Shown here: positions 16,662 to 25,100 of the stretch, piece by piece | Layout of the letters: each line of letters begins with the position of its first letter | Numbering within the stretch: the stretch's first letter is position 1 | Assembly: GCA_029254375.1 (NCBI GenBank) | Contig: JAQWXR010000003.1 | Location: 1 to 64,000, forward strand | Length of the DNA: 64,000 bases | Source of the DNA: Schleiferiaceae bacterium | GTDB taxonomy: Bacteria > Bacteroidota > Bacteroidia > Flavobacteriales > Schleiferiaceae | Reading direction: 5' to 3' | Translations under genes and position numbers: made by a program | Notes under the pieces: model-generated | Databases searched by the model: none | What the model was told of the DNA's origin: nothing | What the model saw: only the letters and a program-made list of their open reading frames with translations

Positions 16662-17405
16662 TCAAATAAATTTTCTAAAAACCATCGGGCGGCATGGAGC
16701 CGCATCATTCTCTATGGACGCCACATTCATTTGCAGATGCCAACGACCATCCGCCACGGTGGCGGGTATGTGTAATAATTCTGAAATAGTCGCATCTACC
16801 CGAGAATCAGGCTGGGCTTCGGATAGCCCTAAGGGTACGTTCCAAAAAGCCCTATGGCAGGCTAGGGCGCCCCCATCTTCTTCTCGGTCTACCGAAGGAA
16901 GGTCAACCATCCAATGAAGAATGCCTCCCTCTGCCAACTTGGAACCAACAAGGGGCTCAAAATAAGGGGCATCCGTATTTGAATGATCCATCTCAGGAAC
17001 CCCGGCCACCTCTGAAAAAGCACGGACCAAAAGGGCGGTGGCTCCTTGCAGTCCACCAGCGGTTTCAATAGCCTCTTCGAGCTGAGCCCAACGAATGCAT
17101 TGGCCCATATCCGGATCAATTTGAGAACGAACCGTGACAATCAAGGCTTCTTGCATCCACGGAATGTCTATCTGGTTCACTGGGAAGTGGCCACGGCAAA
17201 CATGCCCTAAGGTCTCCGTATGGCTACCATGGGCATGCGGATTAAACTCGAGTGTTAAGAAATTCACGGCACCGCCTTCATTCAACGATCCCACCCAGTC
17301 GCCTAGGCGGACCGGTCGACGTTGCATTCCTTCAATATACCAAGCGCGCTTTCTGCCGATTTCAACGGCTAAGCTTAAATCAAATGGCCCCTCCACATCG
17401 TTCAT
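16662..17405 (-). CDS. Cyclase family protein (KynB-like metal hydrolase)
   Basis: The 247-aa protein has the metal-binding core of the cyclase/kynurenine formamidase family in the variant form HAHGSHTETLGH (family consensus HxGTHxDxPxH), so the usual Asp ligand is Glu and the Pro is replaced. A later segment GILHWMVDLPSVDREEDGG is also typical. Members hydrolyse formylkynurenine or other amides and lactones with Zn2+ or Mn2+. It overlaps hemW by ATGA. An SDR/aldehyde dehydrogenase pair of the aminomuconate type lies 5 kb away, but a kynurenine role here is unproven. Confidence 0.8.
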   Translation of the reverse strand: MNDVEGPFDLSLAVEIGRKRAWYIEGMQRRPVRLGDWVGSLNEGGAVNFLTLEFNPHAHGSHTETLGHVCRGHFPVNQIDIPWMQEALIVTVRSQIDPDMGQCIRWAQLEEAIETAGGLQGATALLVRAFSEVAGVPEMDHSNTDAPYFEPLVGSKLAEGGILHWMVDLPSVDREEDGGALACHRAFWNVPLGLSEAQPDSRVDATISELLHIPATVADGRWHLQMNVASIENDAAPCRPMVFRKFI

Positions 17406-18538
17406 GCCTCTAAGGTACCAAGGCCTCCTGCCGCCACAAAGCCCTCCATCGCAATCCGGTCGCTTAGGAACAGACCCTCATCGCTGAGCACCCATGCATT
17501 GGCCGTTTGTATCATTAGGCCCTGCGCGATGTACGTAGACCAAAGATTATCCAAGGTACTAGCGTAGGCTCCCACTGAGGTTCGAAGCAATCCTTCCATT
17601 CGTCGAAGTTGGGTCATAATCTGTTCATTGACCAACTCCTCAGGGCGAAGCTGCTCCTCTTCAAACCACGATTGGCTTGTTCCAACCTGCCGCAAATACT
17701 GGCCATTATTAGAGACATTCCAGCGCCGAACAGAGGTCCCATCAAAAGAGTGTGCACCTGGTCCAAGTCCTACATATGAAGCCCCCGACCAGTAGGCCGA
17801 ATTGTGCCGAGAGCGATAGCCCGGTAGCGAAGCATTACTCAATTCATACGGCTCCCAGCCCTCTTCTCTCAGCTGCGAGCGAAGCCACAAAAAGTCTTCG
17901 ATCGCTCGATCTTCTTTTGGCGCTTGAGACAGGCCCCGGCGTATATGTTGATGTAAGGCCGTGCGCTCTTCTACCGTCAATGCATAGGTGGATAAGTGCG
18001 GAACCCCTAAGGCCAGCGCCTCCCCCACATTATCCTGCCATTCACCCAGACTCGTATCTGGCAATCCATAGATCAAATCGACTGAAATTGACGCTATACC
18101 GGCATCTTGTGCCCGTCTAATTCCATCGCGTGCATCCTGCCCACTGTGGCTCCGATTCATCCACTGCAAACGACGGTCTACAAAGCTTTGAATTCCCACA
18201 CTTAATCGGTTCACTCCCAATGTCTTCCAACCATTTAAAGCCTCATGACTTAAATCCTCTGGGTTCGCCTCTAAGGTGAATTCTCCTCCTGATATCAATG
18301 GGAAATTATTTGAAAAACTGTCACAGATTTCTTGAGCCATTGCAAATGGGAGAACGGAAGGACTCCCGCCACCCCAATACCAAGTTTGCTTTGGGTGCGG
18401 CTCCTCCGAACGGAGCTTCGCTTCCACTTGGAGCTTTTCTACCATCTGTGGCAGCGTATTTAGCTGCGTCGAAAAGTGAAAATCACAGTAATGGCAAGCC
18501 TTTCTACAATAAGGCACGTGCAAATACAGGCCGGCCAT
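17402..18538 (-). CDS. hemW: Radical SAM heme chaperone HemW
   Basis: The 378-aa protein begins MAGLYLHVPYC and has the radical SAM cluster motif C11xxxC15xxC18 (CRKACHYC), then YWGGGSPSVL and the HemW/HemN-like C-terminal domain. HemW delivers heme to respiratory enzymes; it is often misannotated as coproporphyrinogen oxidase. The tracked start at 18541 is TTG; the ATG at 18538 shares one base with the kinase stop (TGATG), so translation is probably coupled to it. It overlaps the cyclase gene by 4 nt. Confidence 0.9.
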   Translation of the reverse strand: MAGLYLHVPYCRKACHYCDFHFSTQLNTLPQMVEKLQVEAKLRSEEPHPKQTWYWGGGSPSVLPFAMAQEICDSFSNNFPLISGGEFTLEANPEDLSHEALNGWKTLGVNRLSVGIQSFVDRRLQWMNRSHSGQDARDGIRRAQDAGIASISVDLIYGLPDTSLGEWQDNVGEALALGVPHLSTYALTVEERTALHQHIRRGLSQAPKEDRAIEDFLWLRSQLREEGWEPYELSNASLPGYRSRHNSAYWSGASYVGLGPGAHSFDGTSVRRWNVSNNGQYLRQVGTSQSWFEEEQLRPEELVNEQIMTQLRRMEGLLRTSVGAYASTLDNLWSTYIAQGLMIQTANAWVLSDEGLFLSDRIAMEGFVAAGGLGTLEA

Positions 18539-19689
18539 CAACAGGGAAGCTCAATTCGGAACGTACTTCCTTCTCCCAGTGAAGAACGGAGGACGCTTAG
18601 ACGACCCCTGTGGCCCGATTCTACAATCCGCTTAGCTAGCGATAATCCCAATCCCCAACCTCGCGTTTTGGTGGTGAATCCCGGATTAAATACCGAACGT
18701 TTCGTTCGAGCACTCATCCCACGGCCCGTGTCACTCACATCAATCCATACTTTTTGGTTTTGATGTACGGCGGTAATCGTGACTTCTCCTTTTCCTTCCA
18801 TCGCATCCATGGCATTGCGCAATAAATTTTCAATCACCCAACCCAAAAGAACCGGCTGCATGGGAATCTGTGGCAGGTCTTCTGTAACATCCAGGTGGAG
18901 ATGCATTTCGCCAGGGCTTCGACGCTGCAGATAATCCACCGTATGACGAAGTAATTCTGCCAAATCGCCCAGATCTCCTTTGTTCTCAGCGCCGATTTTC
19001 GAAAATCGATCTGCCACGGTTTGCAATCGGGTCAGGTCTTTTTTGATTTCAGAGACGGCTGCGGGGGAGGCTCCTTCCTCCTCGAGTAAGGTTGTCCATC
19101 CATATAAGGCAGACAATGGCGTCCCGAGCTGATGCGCAGTTTCGCGCGCCATACCGGTCCAAACGCGGTCTTGTTCAGCTTTTCTCGCTCGACTAAAGCC
19201 AAAATAAGCGAGGACAATGTACGCGGCGATGATGGCTAAAAGGAATCTCGGATAGTTGTGCAATCGTCGAACATTAACGGATTCATTTCGATAAATGAAC
19301 TGATCAACCCCGGGGAGTAAATTGACTTGGATGGGCTTTGCATAGGCCATCATCACTTTGAGTTCGCGCTCAATGGCTACACCACTCGTATCAGGACCAG
19401 GCAAATTGCGATGATTGAGAATTACCCCATGTGCGTCGGTAAGAATCAGGGGAATAGTTGTATTCAATTCGATGATTCGAGTCGCCAGAGTCAGGTCCGC
19501 TTCGGGATTGCTTTGAACAATACTTTCTATGGCCTCGGCCCATAGCTCTACTCGCCGTTCTTCCTCAGCTTGAAGATGACTTGCAAATTGCTCAGTATAC
19601 CAGAGTGTAAGCGCACCAATGCCCACCGCAGAAAGCAGTAAGCCCCCTTTCCACAGATTTTTCATTTTGTACACGTCAAAGAATGTCAT
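18538..19689 (-). CDS. Sensor histidine kinase
   Basis: The 383-aa protein has an N-terminal TM helix, a periplasmic sensor of about 120 residues, a second TM (FLLAIIAAYIVLAYFGF) and a kinase core: H-box ETAHQLGTPLSALYG (His near residue 185), N-box ENLLRNAMDAM, G-boxes DTGRGM and GWGLGLSLAKR. It lacks an obvious HAMP domain and no response regulator gene is adjacent. Start: ATG at 19689, 5 nt after a TACCTTCG box; an ATG at 19665 is the alternative. It heads a cluster whose genes overlap down to hemW and the cyclase. Confidence 0.9.
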   Translation of the reverse strand: MTFFDVYKMKNLWKGGLLLSAVGIGALTLWYTEQFASHLQAEEERRVELWAEAIESIVQSNPEADLTLATRIIELNTTIPLILTDAHGVILNHRNLPGPDTSGVAIERELKVMMAYAKPIQVNLLPGVDQFIYRNESVNVRRLHNYPRFLLAIIAAYIVLAYFGFSRARKAEQDRVWTGMARETAHQLGTPLSALYGWTTLLEEEGASPAAVSEIKKDLTRLQTVADRFSKIGAENKGDLGDLAELLRHTVDYLQRRSPGEMHLHLDVTEDLPQIPMQPVLLGWVIENLLRNAMDAMEGKGEVTITAVHQNQKVWIDVSDTGRGMSARTKRSVFNPGFTTKTRGWGLGLSLAKRIVESGHRGRLSVLRSSLGEGSTFRIELPC

Positions 19690-19694
19690 CGGAA

Positions 19695-19702
19695 CGAAGG
19701 TA
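19695..19702 (-). promoter_or_regulatory. -7 box TACCTTCG, 5 nt before the histidine kinase start
   Basis: Minus-strand TAnnTTYG match directly before the ATG at 19689; probable promoter of the kinase-hemW-cyclase cluster. Confidence 0.5.
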
Positions 19703-19774
19703 AAGGGTCTTTTTCATCTTATTTTGAACTACGGAGTGTTTTTTAGGTTCAAGAAGTGTCATTTTTGCACCACG

Positions 19775-20992
19775 ATGCGCAGCCCTCTTTTCCTACTCTT
19801 TCCTTTGGTCTTTTTTTTCGTCCTAGACCTTTTGGCCTTCCAAACGTTCAAAGCATTGGATTTAGGGAAGGTATTCGGGCGTATTTACTGGTTAGTCCAT
19901 GGATTGGGTTATGCGTATATCCTCTATGCAATAATTCAATTCAACCCGCAGGCAAGTCCCGCTGAATTACGCCGAGGAATGCAGGGGTTTATGGTCTACG
20001 CCATTGCACTTTATGTGCCAAAACTTTTTCCCGTCGCTGTAGGATTCATCGAAGATGTATTTCGCTCTGGTGCTTGGGCTACTGGCAAGGGCTGGCAAAG
20101 TCGTCGTCAATTCGTAGCAACCCTAGGTTGGAGCTTGGCCGCCATCCCATTCTTGGGCATTCTCCATGGAGTTTTTCGCGGACGCTCTAAGTATCGTGTG
20201 CTCAACAATGTGGTACGCATTAAAGGATTGCCCAACGCTTTCCATGGCTTTAAAATTTTACAAATCAGCGATATTCACAGCGGCAGCTTTAGTGATCCGG
20301 ATGAAGTCCAAATCGGAATTGACATGGTCATGGCTCAGTCGGTGGATGCCATCGCGTTTACAGGGGACTTGGTCAACAATGTGGCCGAAGAGATGAGCCC
20401 TTGGATTAGCACTTTCCAAAAAATTCAAGCACCATTTGGGGTTTTTTCTATCCTCGGAAACCATGATTATGGGGATTACGTTAAATGGGACAGTGAAAAG
20501 GAAAAATCCGACAACTTCCAAGCCCTCTGTGACACTCACGCCCAGCTGGGATGGGACTTGCTCAGGAATGAACACCGCTTCATTGAAAAAGACGGTGAAC
20601 GCCTAGAGATCGTTGGGATTGAGAACTGGGGGAAGCCTCCGTTCCCACAACACGGAGATCTAAGTAAAGCATTGGAGGGCCTCCATCAAGAAACGCCTAA
20701 GATCCTATTAAGCCACGACCCTTCACATTATGATGCGCAAGTGTCTCAGCACCCTGCGAACATTGCTTTGACCATGAGCGGTCATACCCACGGGATGCAG
20801 TTTGGCATTGAAATTCCGGGTTGGTTAAAGTGGAGTCCAGTTAAATTTAAATATCCAAAATGGGCGGGAAGCTACCCCGAGGCTGATCAGGCTCGAACGC
20901 TCTATGTCAACCGTGGATTTGGCTATTTGGCTTTCCCTGGTCGCGTAGGTATTTGGCCTGAAATTACCATCCACGAACTTCAATCTGCTTAA
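19775..20992 (+). CDS. Membrane-anchored metallophosphoesterase (YkuE-like)
   Basis: I start at ATG 19775 (MRSPLFLLFPLVFFFVLDLL); the longer ORF runs back into the divergent kinase gene. The 405-aa protein has several N-terminal TM helices and then a calcineurin-like phosphoesterase domain with ordered metal motifs ISDIHSG (near residue 164), FTGDLVNN, LGNHDYGDY (near 227), LLSHDP and SGHTHGMQ (near 335). Proteins with this layout act on lipid-linked phosphates such as UDP-diacylglucosamine-like substrates, but the substrate here is not readable. Divergent from the kinase gene. Confidence 0.9.
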   Translation: MRSPLFLLFPLVFFFVLDLLAFQTFKALDLGKVFGRIYWLVHGLGYAYILYAIIQFNPQASPAELRRGMQGFMVYAIALYVPKLFPVAVGFIEDVFRSGAWATGKGWQSRRQFVATLGWSLAAIPFLGILHGVFRGRSKYRVLNNVVRIKGLPNAFHGFKILQISDIHSGSFSDPDEVQIGIDMVMAQSVDAIAFTGDLVNNVAEEMSPWISTFQKIQAPFGVFSILGNHDYGDYVKWDSEKEKSDNFQALCDTHAQLGWDLLRNEHRFIEKDGERLEIVGIENWGKPPFPQHGDLSKALEGLHQETPKILLSHDPSHYDAQVSQHPANIALTMSGHTHGMQFGIEIPGWLKWSPVKFKYPKWAGSYPEADQARTLYVNRGFGYLAFPGRVGIWPEITIHELQSA

Positions 20993-21004
20993 ACGGCTTG
21001 TTTC

Positions 21005-21012
21005 TACCTTGC
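21005..21012 (+). promoter_or_regulatory. -7-like box TACCTTGC, 4 nt before the T9SS cargo start
   Basis: TACCTTGC is close to TAnnTTTG and ends 4 nt before the ATG at 21017, the same arrangement as at purQ and several other genes. Confidence 0.4.
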
Positions 21013-21016
21013 GACT

Positions 21017-21835
21017 ATGAAAAAAAATCTACTCAAAAGCATCCTTGCCCTGATGGCATTGTTCATCATTTCATTTCCAGCATTAACGAATAAAAATGGC
21101 GCTCCCGCGGGCAAAACAGGTTCGCCTCTCAGCAATGGACAAACCTGTTACAGCTGTCACTCCGGACCTTCCGTGAGTACTCAAGGGGTGACTATTTCTT
21201 CCGATATTCCTACAGATGGCTACTTAGACAACACCTCGTATACTATTACGATCACTTCAGATGCCGGATCGGCAGGAATGTCCACAGCGGGATTTGAAGC
21301 CTCCGTAGAAAAAGCAGGTAGCCACCAAGGTAGTCTGACAGCCTCGAGCGGAACTCAACTGAAGCAAAGCAACTTTGTGACGCACACTAGTTCCTCCACC
21401 TCAGCAAGTAATGGGGTCAAATCATGGAGCTTTTCTTGGAATAGCGCAACAGGGTCTGATAGTGTTACGGTATATGCCGCTGGACTTTTTGCCAATGGCA
21501 ACAACCAAAATTCAGGTGACGCTCTGGTTACCTCATCTTTGGAATTCAAGAAGAGTCATGTAGGCCTTGGGGAGTCCAGCTCGCTCATCGAACTGAGTGC
21601 TAGTCCAAATCCCGCCCAAAACGTACTTCGCCTTAGCGCTCCAGATGCGCACGCAGAAGGTCAATTGACGGTCGTCGATGCGCTGGGAAGAGTGGTCCTA
21701 GATTCGCCATGGAATGCCCAGGATGCCTCTGGACGAGTTTTGGAAGTAACATATTGGCCTACAGGGATTTATACCGCATTGATTCGTTTAAATACGGGTA
21801 CAAATGCTCAAGTTCGATTCCAAGTTCTCCATTAA
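21017..21835 (+). CDS. Secreted choice-of-anchor V-type protein with T9SS sorting tail
   Basis: The 272-aa protein has a signal peptide (KSILALMALFIISFPALT), then GQTCYSCHSG near residue 42, a CxxCH motif that could bind heme c and is typical of the Bacteroidota choice-of-anchor V family. A Ser/Thr-rich beta domain follows. The last 80 residues (SASPNPAQNVLRLSAP... WPTGIYTALIRL) are a type A T9SS sorting domain that directs export and surface attachment. Function is unknown. A strong terminator follows at 21944. Confidence 0.85.
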   Translation: MKKNLLKSILALMALFIISFPALTNKNGAPAGKTGSPLSNGQTCYSCHSGPSVSTQGVTISSDIPTDGYLDNTSYTITITSDAGSAGMSTAGFEASVEKAGSHQGSLTASSGTQLKQSNFVTHTSSSTSASNGVKSWSFSWNSATGSDSVTVYAAGLFANGNNQNSGDALVTSSLEFKKSHVGLGESSSLIELSASPNPAQNVLRLSAPDAHAEGQLTVVDALGRVVLDSPWNAQDASGRVLEVTYWPTGIYTALIRLNTGTNAQVRFQVLH

Positions 21836-21943
21836 ATTTTGTTCACGATAAAGTTTGGCACGCTTTTAGGAATAAGTTTAGCGAGAGCTTCTGCGTTTAG
21901 GTGATTTTGTTTTAGCGACTCGTTCGTTAGTGAATGCTCTCTG

Positions 21944-21970
21944 AAAACCCCGCTTCTGCGGGGTTTTTTA
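21944..21970. terminator. Bidirectional rho-independent terminator
   Basis: AAAACCCCGC-TTCT-GCGGGGTTTT is a perfect 10-bp stem with T-runs on both strands. It lies between the convergent T9SS cargo gene and the aldehyde dehydrogenase gene and can serve both. Confidence 0.9.
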
Positions 21971-23410
21971 TTCCCCTAAATCGATGTAGACGTTTTTGGG
22001 CTCGGTAAAGAAGCGCAGGGCCTCAAAGCCCCCTTCGCGTCCAATTCCAGAGGCTTTTACTCCGCCAAAAGGCGTTCGTAGGTCGCGCACCAACCAATTG
22101 TTAACCCAAACTATACCGCTGTGAATCTGGGCGGCTACGCGATGAGCGCGCTTGAGGTTTTCCGTCCAAACCGTGGCGGCCAAGCCATATTTGGTCGCAT
22201 TGGCTAGGGCGACAGCCTCTTCCTCGCTCTCAAAGGCTTGGATAGTCACGACTGGCCCAAAAATTTCTTCCTGGTTCGTGCGGCAGCTCATGGAAAGTCC
22301 TGTAATAACGGTTGGGGCGATATAAAAGCCACCCTGAACACCTTCTGGATGCAGGGCCATGCCGCCACATTCTACCGTACCCCCCTCTTCTTGGGCGAGC
22401 TGAATGTAATGGAGTATTTTGGCCTGGTGGTCTTGGGAGACGACGGCACCCACTTGGGTGCTGGGATCATCCGGGCGGCCCACCTTGAGGGCCTTGACTC
22501 GTTCAACAAAGGCCGCAACAAATCGATCATAGATGGGTCGCTCCACCAAAATCCGACTACCGCATAGGCAGATTTGTCCCTGATTCGCAAAAGAGGATTG
22601 CAGCGTAGTTCGCAGCATTTTGTCGAAGTCGCAATCTGCAAAAATCACATTGGGGTTTTTACCGCCTAGCTCTAAACTGAGCTTTTTAAACATGGGTGCA
22701 GCAATACTGGAAATACGGGCGCCTGTGGCGGTGCCCCCAGTAAAGGAAATCACGGGTACCTCTGGATGGCTGACCAAGGGTTCGCCAACATTAGGTCCGG
22801 TACCGTGAATAATATTGAGCACCCCGGGTGGGAATCCAACCTCATCCAAAATCTGACTCAGTAGGTAAGCGGTGACAGGTGTCACTTCCGAAGGTTTAGC
22901 TACAACGGTATTTCCAGCCGCAAGTGCAGGTGCAATCTTCCACGTGAAAAGATAAAGAGGCAAATTCCACGGGCTGATACACGCCACGACTCCAATGGGT
23001 CGGCGCAGGGTATAGTTAAAGCCCTGCGCGCCCATGTCATGGCTCTCAGAAGCTTCGTGTAAAATAGCCGTAGCATAAAATGCAAAATTGTCCCGGGCGC
23101 GCGGAATATCCACACGGGTGGCCAGCTTCAAGGGCTTTCCGTTGTCTTTTGATTCGGCAGCAGCTAGCTCATCCAATCGCTCTTCAATGCGATGAGACAC
23201 GCGGAGCATATGCGCACTGCGTTCGGCGGCGGTTAAGCTAGACCAGGTAGGAAAGGCTTTTTTCGCTGCCGCAATGGCGCGTACTACATCTTCGGACCCA
23301 CTGTCAGGTATGTCGCCATAGACCTCCCCCGTGACGGGCGTGATATTCGGAAAGTATTGGCCATTCGCAGGGTCTAAAAACTGTCCGTCAATGTAGTTTT
23401 GGAGACGCAT
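21968..23410 (-). CDS. Aldehyde dehydrogenase, 2-(amino/hydroxy)muconic semialdehyde dehydrogenase type
   Basis: The 480-aa NAD(P)-dependent enzyme oxidises an aldehyde to its acid. Visible motifs: SPWNLPLYLFTWKIAPALAA, FTGGTATG, LELGGKNP (catalytic Glu) and GQICLCGS (catalytic Cys near residue 278). The overall pattern resembles aminomuconate/hydroxymuconate semialdehyde dehydrogenases of aromatic meta-cleavage and 3-hydroxyanthranilate breakdown. I use ATG 23410; a GTG at 23416 overlaps the SDR stop. The SDR partner next door supports the pathway, but the dioxygenase and decarboxylase genes are absent from the window. Confidence 0.88.
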   Translation of the reverse strand: MRLQNYIDGQFLDPANGQYFPNITPVTGEVYGDIPDSGSEDVVRAIAAAKKAFPTWSSLTAAERSAHMLRVSHRIEERLDELAAAESKDNGKPLKLATRVDIPRARDNFAFYATAILHEASESHDMGAQGFNYTLRRPIGVVACISPWNLPLYLFTWKIAPALAAGNTVVAKPSEVTPVTAYLLSQILDEVGFPPGVLNIIHGTGPNVGEPLVSHPEVPVISFTGGTATGARISSIAAPMFKKLSLELGGKNPNVIFADCDFDKMLRTTLQSSFANQGQICLCGSRILVERPIYDRFVAAFVERVKALKVGRPDDPSTQVGAVVSQDHQAKILHYIQLAQEEGGTVECGGMALHPEGVQGGFYIAPTVITGLSMSCRTNQEEIFGPVVTIQAFESEEEAVALANATKYGLAATVWTENLKRAHRVAAQIHSGIVWVNNWLVRDLRTPFGGVKASGIGREGGFEALRFFTEPKNVYIDLGE

Positions 23411-23412
23411 AC

Positions 23413-24201
23413 TCACAAATTAGGGGTTCGTCCGCCATCTACAGGGATGTTGACCCCGGTGATGTAGCTGGCGGAAGGAGAGGCCAGGAATGCCACGGCT
23501 TCAGCAATTTCCGCAGGGTCGGCAAAGCGGCCCATGGGGATTTCGTCTAACATGGCTTGTTTCACCGCGTCTTGGCTTTGGCCCGTCTTAACTGCGCGGC
23601 CGTCAATGATGTTGCCCAGACGCTCTGTCAAAGTAGCCCCAGGGAGCACATTGTTCACTGTAATGGCCTGAGATGCAAGCTCATTGGCTAAGGTCTTGGA
23701 CCAGTTGGCTACCGCGGCGCGAATCGTATTGCTCACCCCTAAACCATGCAACGGGGCTTTCACGCTAGTCGATATGATATTGACAATTCGGCCATAGCCT
23801 TCGTTACGCATTCCAGGCACTAGTAATTGTACCAAACGGTGATTATTGATCAAATGGTTGGTAAAGGCCGAATAGAAGGCCTCCGGTGTTGCGTCCACAA
23901 TGGGGCCTGCGGCGGGACCACCGGTATTATTCACTAGGATATGAATCGGATGACCTTCCTCCAAATATTCTTCAAGGGCGGCCTCAACGGTTTCGGGCTC
24001 ATTGTAGTCTGCAACAAGGAAGGAATGTCCCTGGCCGTGGCGACGGTCTAATTCTTTTAGGGTGATTTCTAGTTTTTCACGATTGCGCGCCAGTAGCACC
24101 ACGTGTGCGCCATGAGCTGCCAATACTTTGGCAACCGCCTTTCCAATTCCCTGAGTGGAGCCTGCAACTAAGGCACGCTTTCCGACCAAATTTAGTTCCA
24201 T
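23413..24201 (-). CDS. SDR-family protein with degenerate catalytic site
   Basis: True start is ATG 24201 (MELNLVGKRALVAGSTQGIG); the long ORF to 24450 runs into the methyltransferase gene. The 262-aa Rossmann protein has the glycine motif GSTQGIGK (residues 14-21), NNTGG and the C-terminal GRFADPAEIAEAVAFLAS...NIPVDGG of classical SDRs. At the YxxxK active site it has SNTIR: Tyr is Ser and Lys is Arg. This matches a recognised SDR-like group that lacks the full tetrad and is often found beside aminomuconate-type dehydrogenases. Activity as a normal dehydrogenase is doubtful. A TACCTTCG box ends 4 nt before the ATG. Confidence 0.88.
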   Translation of the reverse strand: MELNLVGKRALVAGSTQGIGKAVAKVLAAHGAHVVLLARNREKLEITLKELDRRHGQGHSFLVADYNEPETVEAALEEYLEEGHPIHILVNNTGGPAAGPIVDATPEAFYSAFTNHLINNHRLVQLLVPGMRNEGYGRIVNIISTSVKAPLHGLGVSNTIRAAVANWSKTLANELASQAITVNNVLPGATLTERLGNIIDGRAVKTGQSQDAVKQAMLDEIPMGRFADPAEIAEAVAFLASPSASYITGVNIPVDGGRTPNL

Positions 24202-24205
24202 ACCC

Positions 24206-24213
24206 CGAAGGTA
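24206..24213 (-). promoter_or_regulatory. -7 box TACCTTCG, 4 nt before the SDR start
   Basis: Minus-strand TAnnTTYG match in the 34-nt gap between the methyltransferase gene and the SDR gene; suggests an internal promoter giving a leaderless SDR-ALDH mRNA. Confidence 0.5.
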
Positions 24214-24235
24214 GTCAAGGCGTAGGTTTAGCCGT

Positions 24236-25078
24236 TCACGAAAAGACGACGATGTCCTGAAAGTCGGTAGTTTGACCCGAGCGTCCCGACCAACGGCCCA
24301 GGTGGATGCGCGCCTCCGTCCAGCCGGCCTCTTCCGCCCAACGCTGAATGTTTTTTGGGGTAAATCCCACGTTAGCCCCCTTGACTTCGGCATCCATGTA
24401 CCAGTCTTCACCCCGTTGAACCTTAAATTCATAGGCACTGCCTCGAGCACTCGCTAATGCTTCTGTGTCCGTTAAAAAGAAGGTGGCCAAAAAGCGTCCG
24501 CCGGGCTTTAGCACGCGGCGCGCTTCGCGGAGATAGTTTTGGACTTCGGTCCGTTCCATGTGGGTAAAGACGGAAGTAGCCCAAGCAAAGTCAAATTGAT
24601 CCTCCGAATATGGGAAGGTAAAGGCGTCGGCAGAAGCCCCCTCGAGGGTATAGAGGTCGTTTACTAAGGAGACATGCTGAAAGTGAAAGTGCGGAAAGCG
24701 CGAAGTAATGCGATGCTGGCAGTCCGCTACCGCCGAGGGCACTACATCAAATCCGTGGTATTCCGCTGAAGCTTCTAAGTAGTCGGTAAGGGGAATCGCC
24801 ATTCGGCCCAACCCGCTACCAATGTCCAGCACAGACTCGTTGGGCTGCAGTCCGCCTAGCCTTTGGAAATAGGACTTAAAAAGCAGCCCGTTCTCCAAGA
24901 AATTTCCGCCGCCTGTGAAGATCTCACCCGGCAAGGGCAAAGGGATGCCGTTGTATCGCGAACGCCCACCATAGCGTAGCAGCGCATAAAGGTCCACCGG
25001 AGCAAAGGCCAGTCGACGCACTACACGACGCGTATGTGGCCCAAAGGCATAGAAAAGACTGCGTAAAATACGTTTCAT
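24236..25078 (-). CDS. Class I SAM-dependent methyltransferase
   Basis: The 280-aa protein has a methyltransferase fold with motif I SVLDIGSGLGRMAIPL, the acidic strand YHGFDVVPSAV, FDFAWATSVFTHM and LREARRVLKPGGRFLATFF, all standard for Methyltransf_11/25-type enzymes. The N-terminus is basic (MKRILRSLFYAFGPHTRRVVRR) and could associate with membranes. Substrate is unknown. It lies 22 nt downstream of the pepP-like gene and 34 nt upstream of the SDR gene on the same strand. Confidence 0.85.
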   Translation of the reverse strand: MKRILRSLFYAFGPHTRRVVRRLAFAPVDLYALLRYGGRSRYNGIPLPLPGEIFTGGGNFLENGLLFKSYFQRLGGLQPNESVLDIGSGLGRMAIPLTDYLEASAEYHGFDVVPSAVADCQHRITSRFPHFHFQHVSLVNDLYTLEGASADAFTFPYSEDQFDFAWATSVFTHMERTEVQNYLREARRVLKPGGRFLATFFLTDTEALASARGSAYEFKVQRGEDWYMDAEVKGANVGFTPKNIQRWAEEAGWTEARIHLGRWSGRSGQTTDFQDIVVFS

Positions 25079-25100
25079 GAAAAGTGTGCTTTGAGGCGGG

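Noticed and set aside
19619-19774. N-terminal extension of the metallophosphoesterase ORF
   Set aside because: It overlaps the divergent histidine kinase start, and the ATG at 19775 gives a proper membrane leader.
23413-24450. Long 345-aa version of the SDR gene
   Set aside because: The extra N-terminus overlaps the methyltransferase gene by about 200 nt and lies before the conserved SDR start at 24201.
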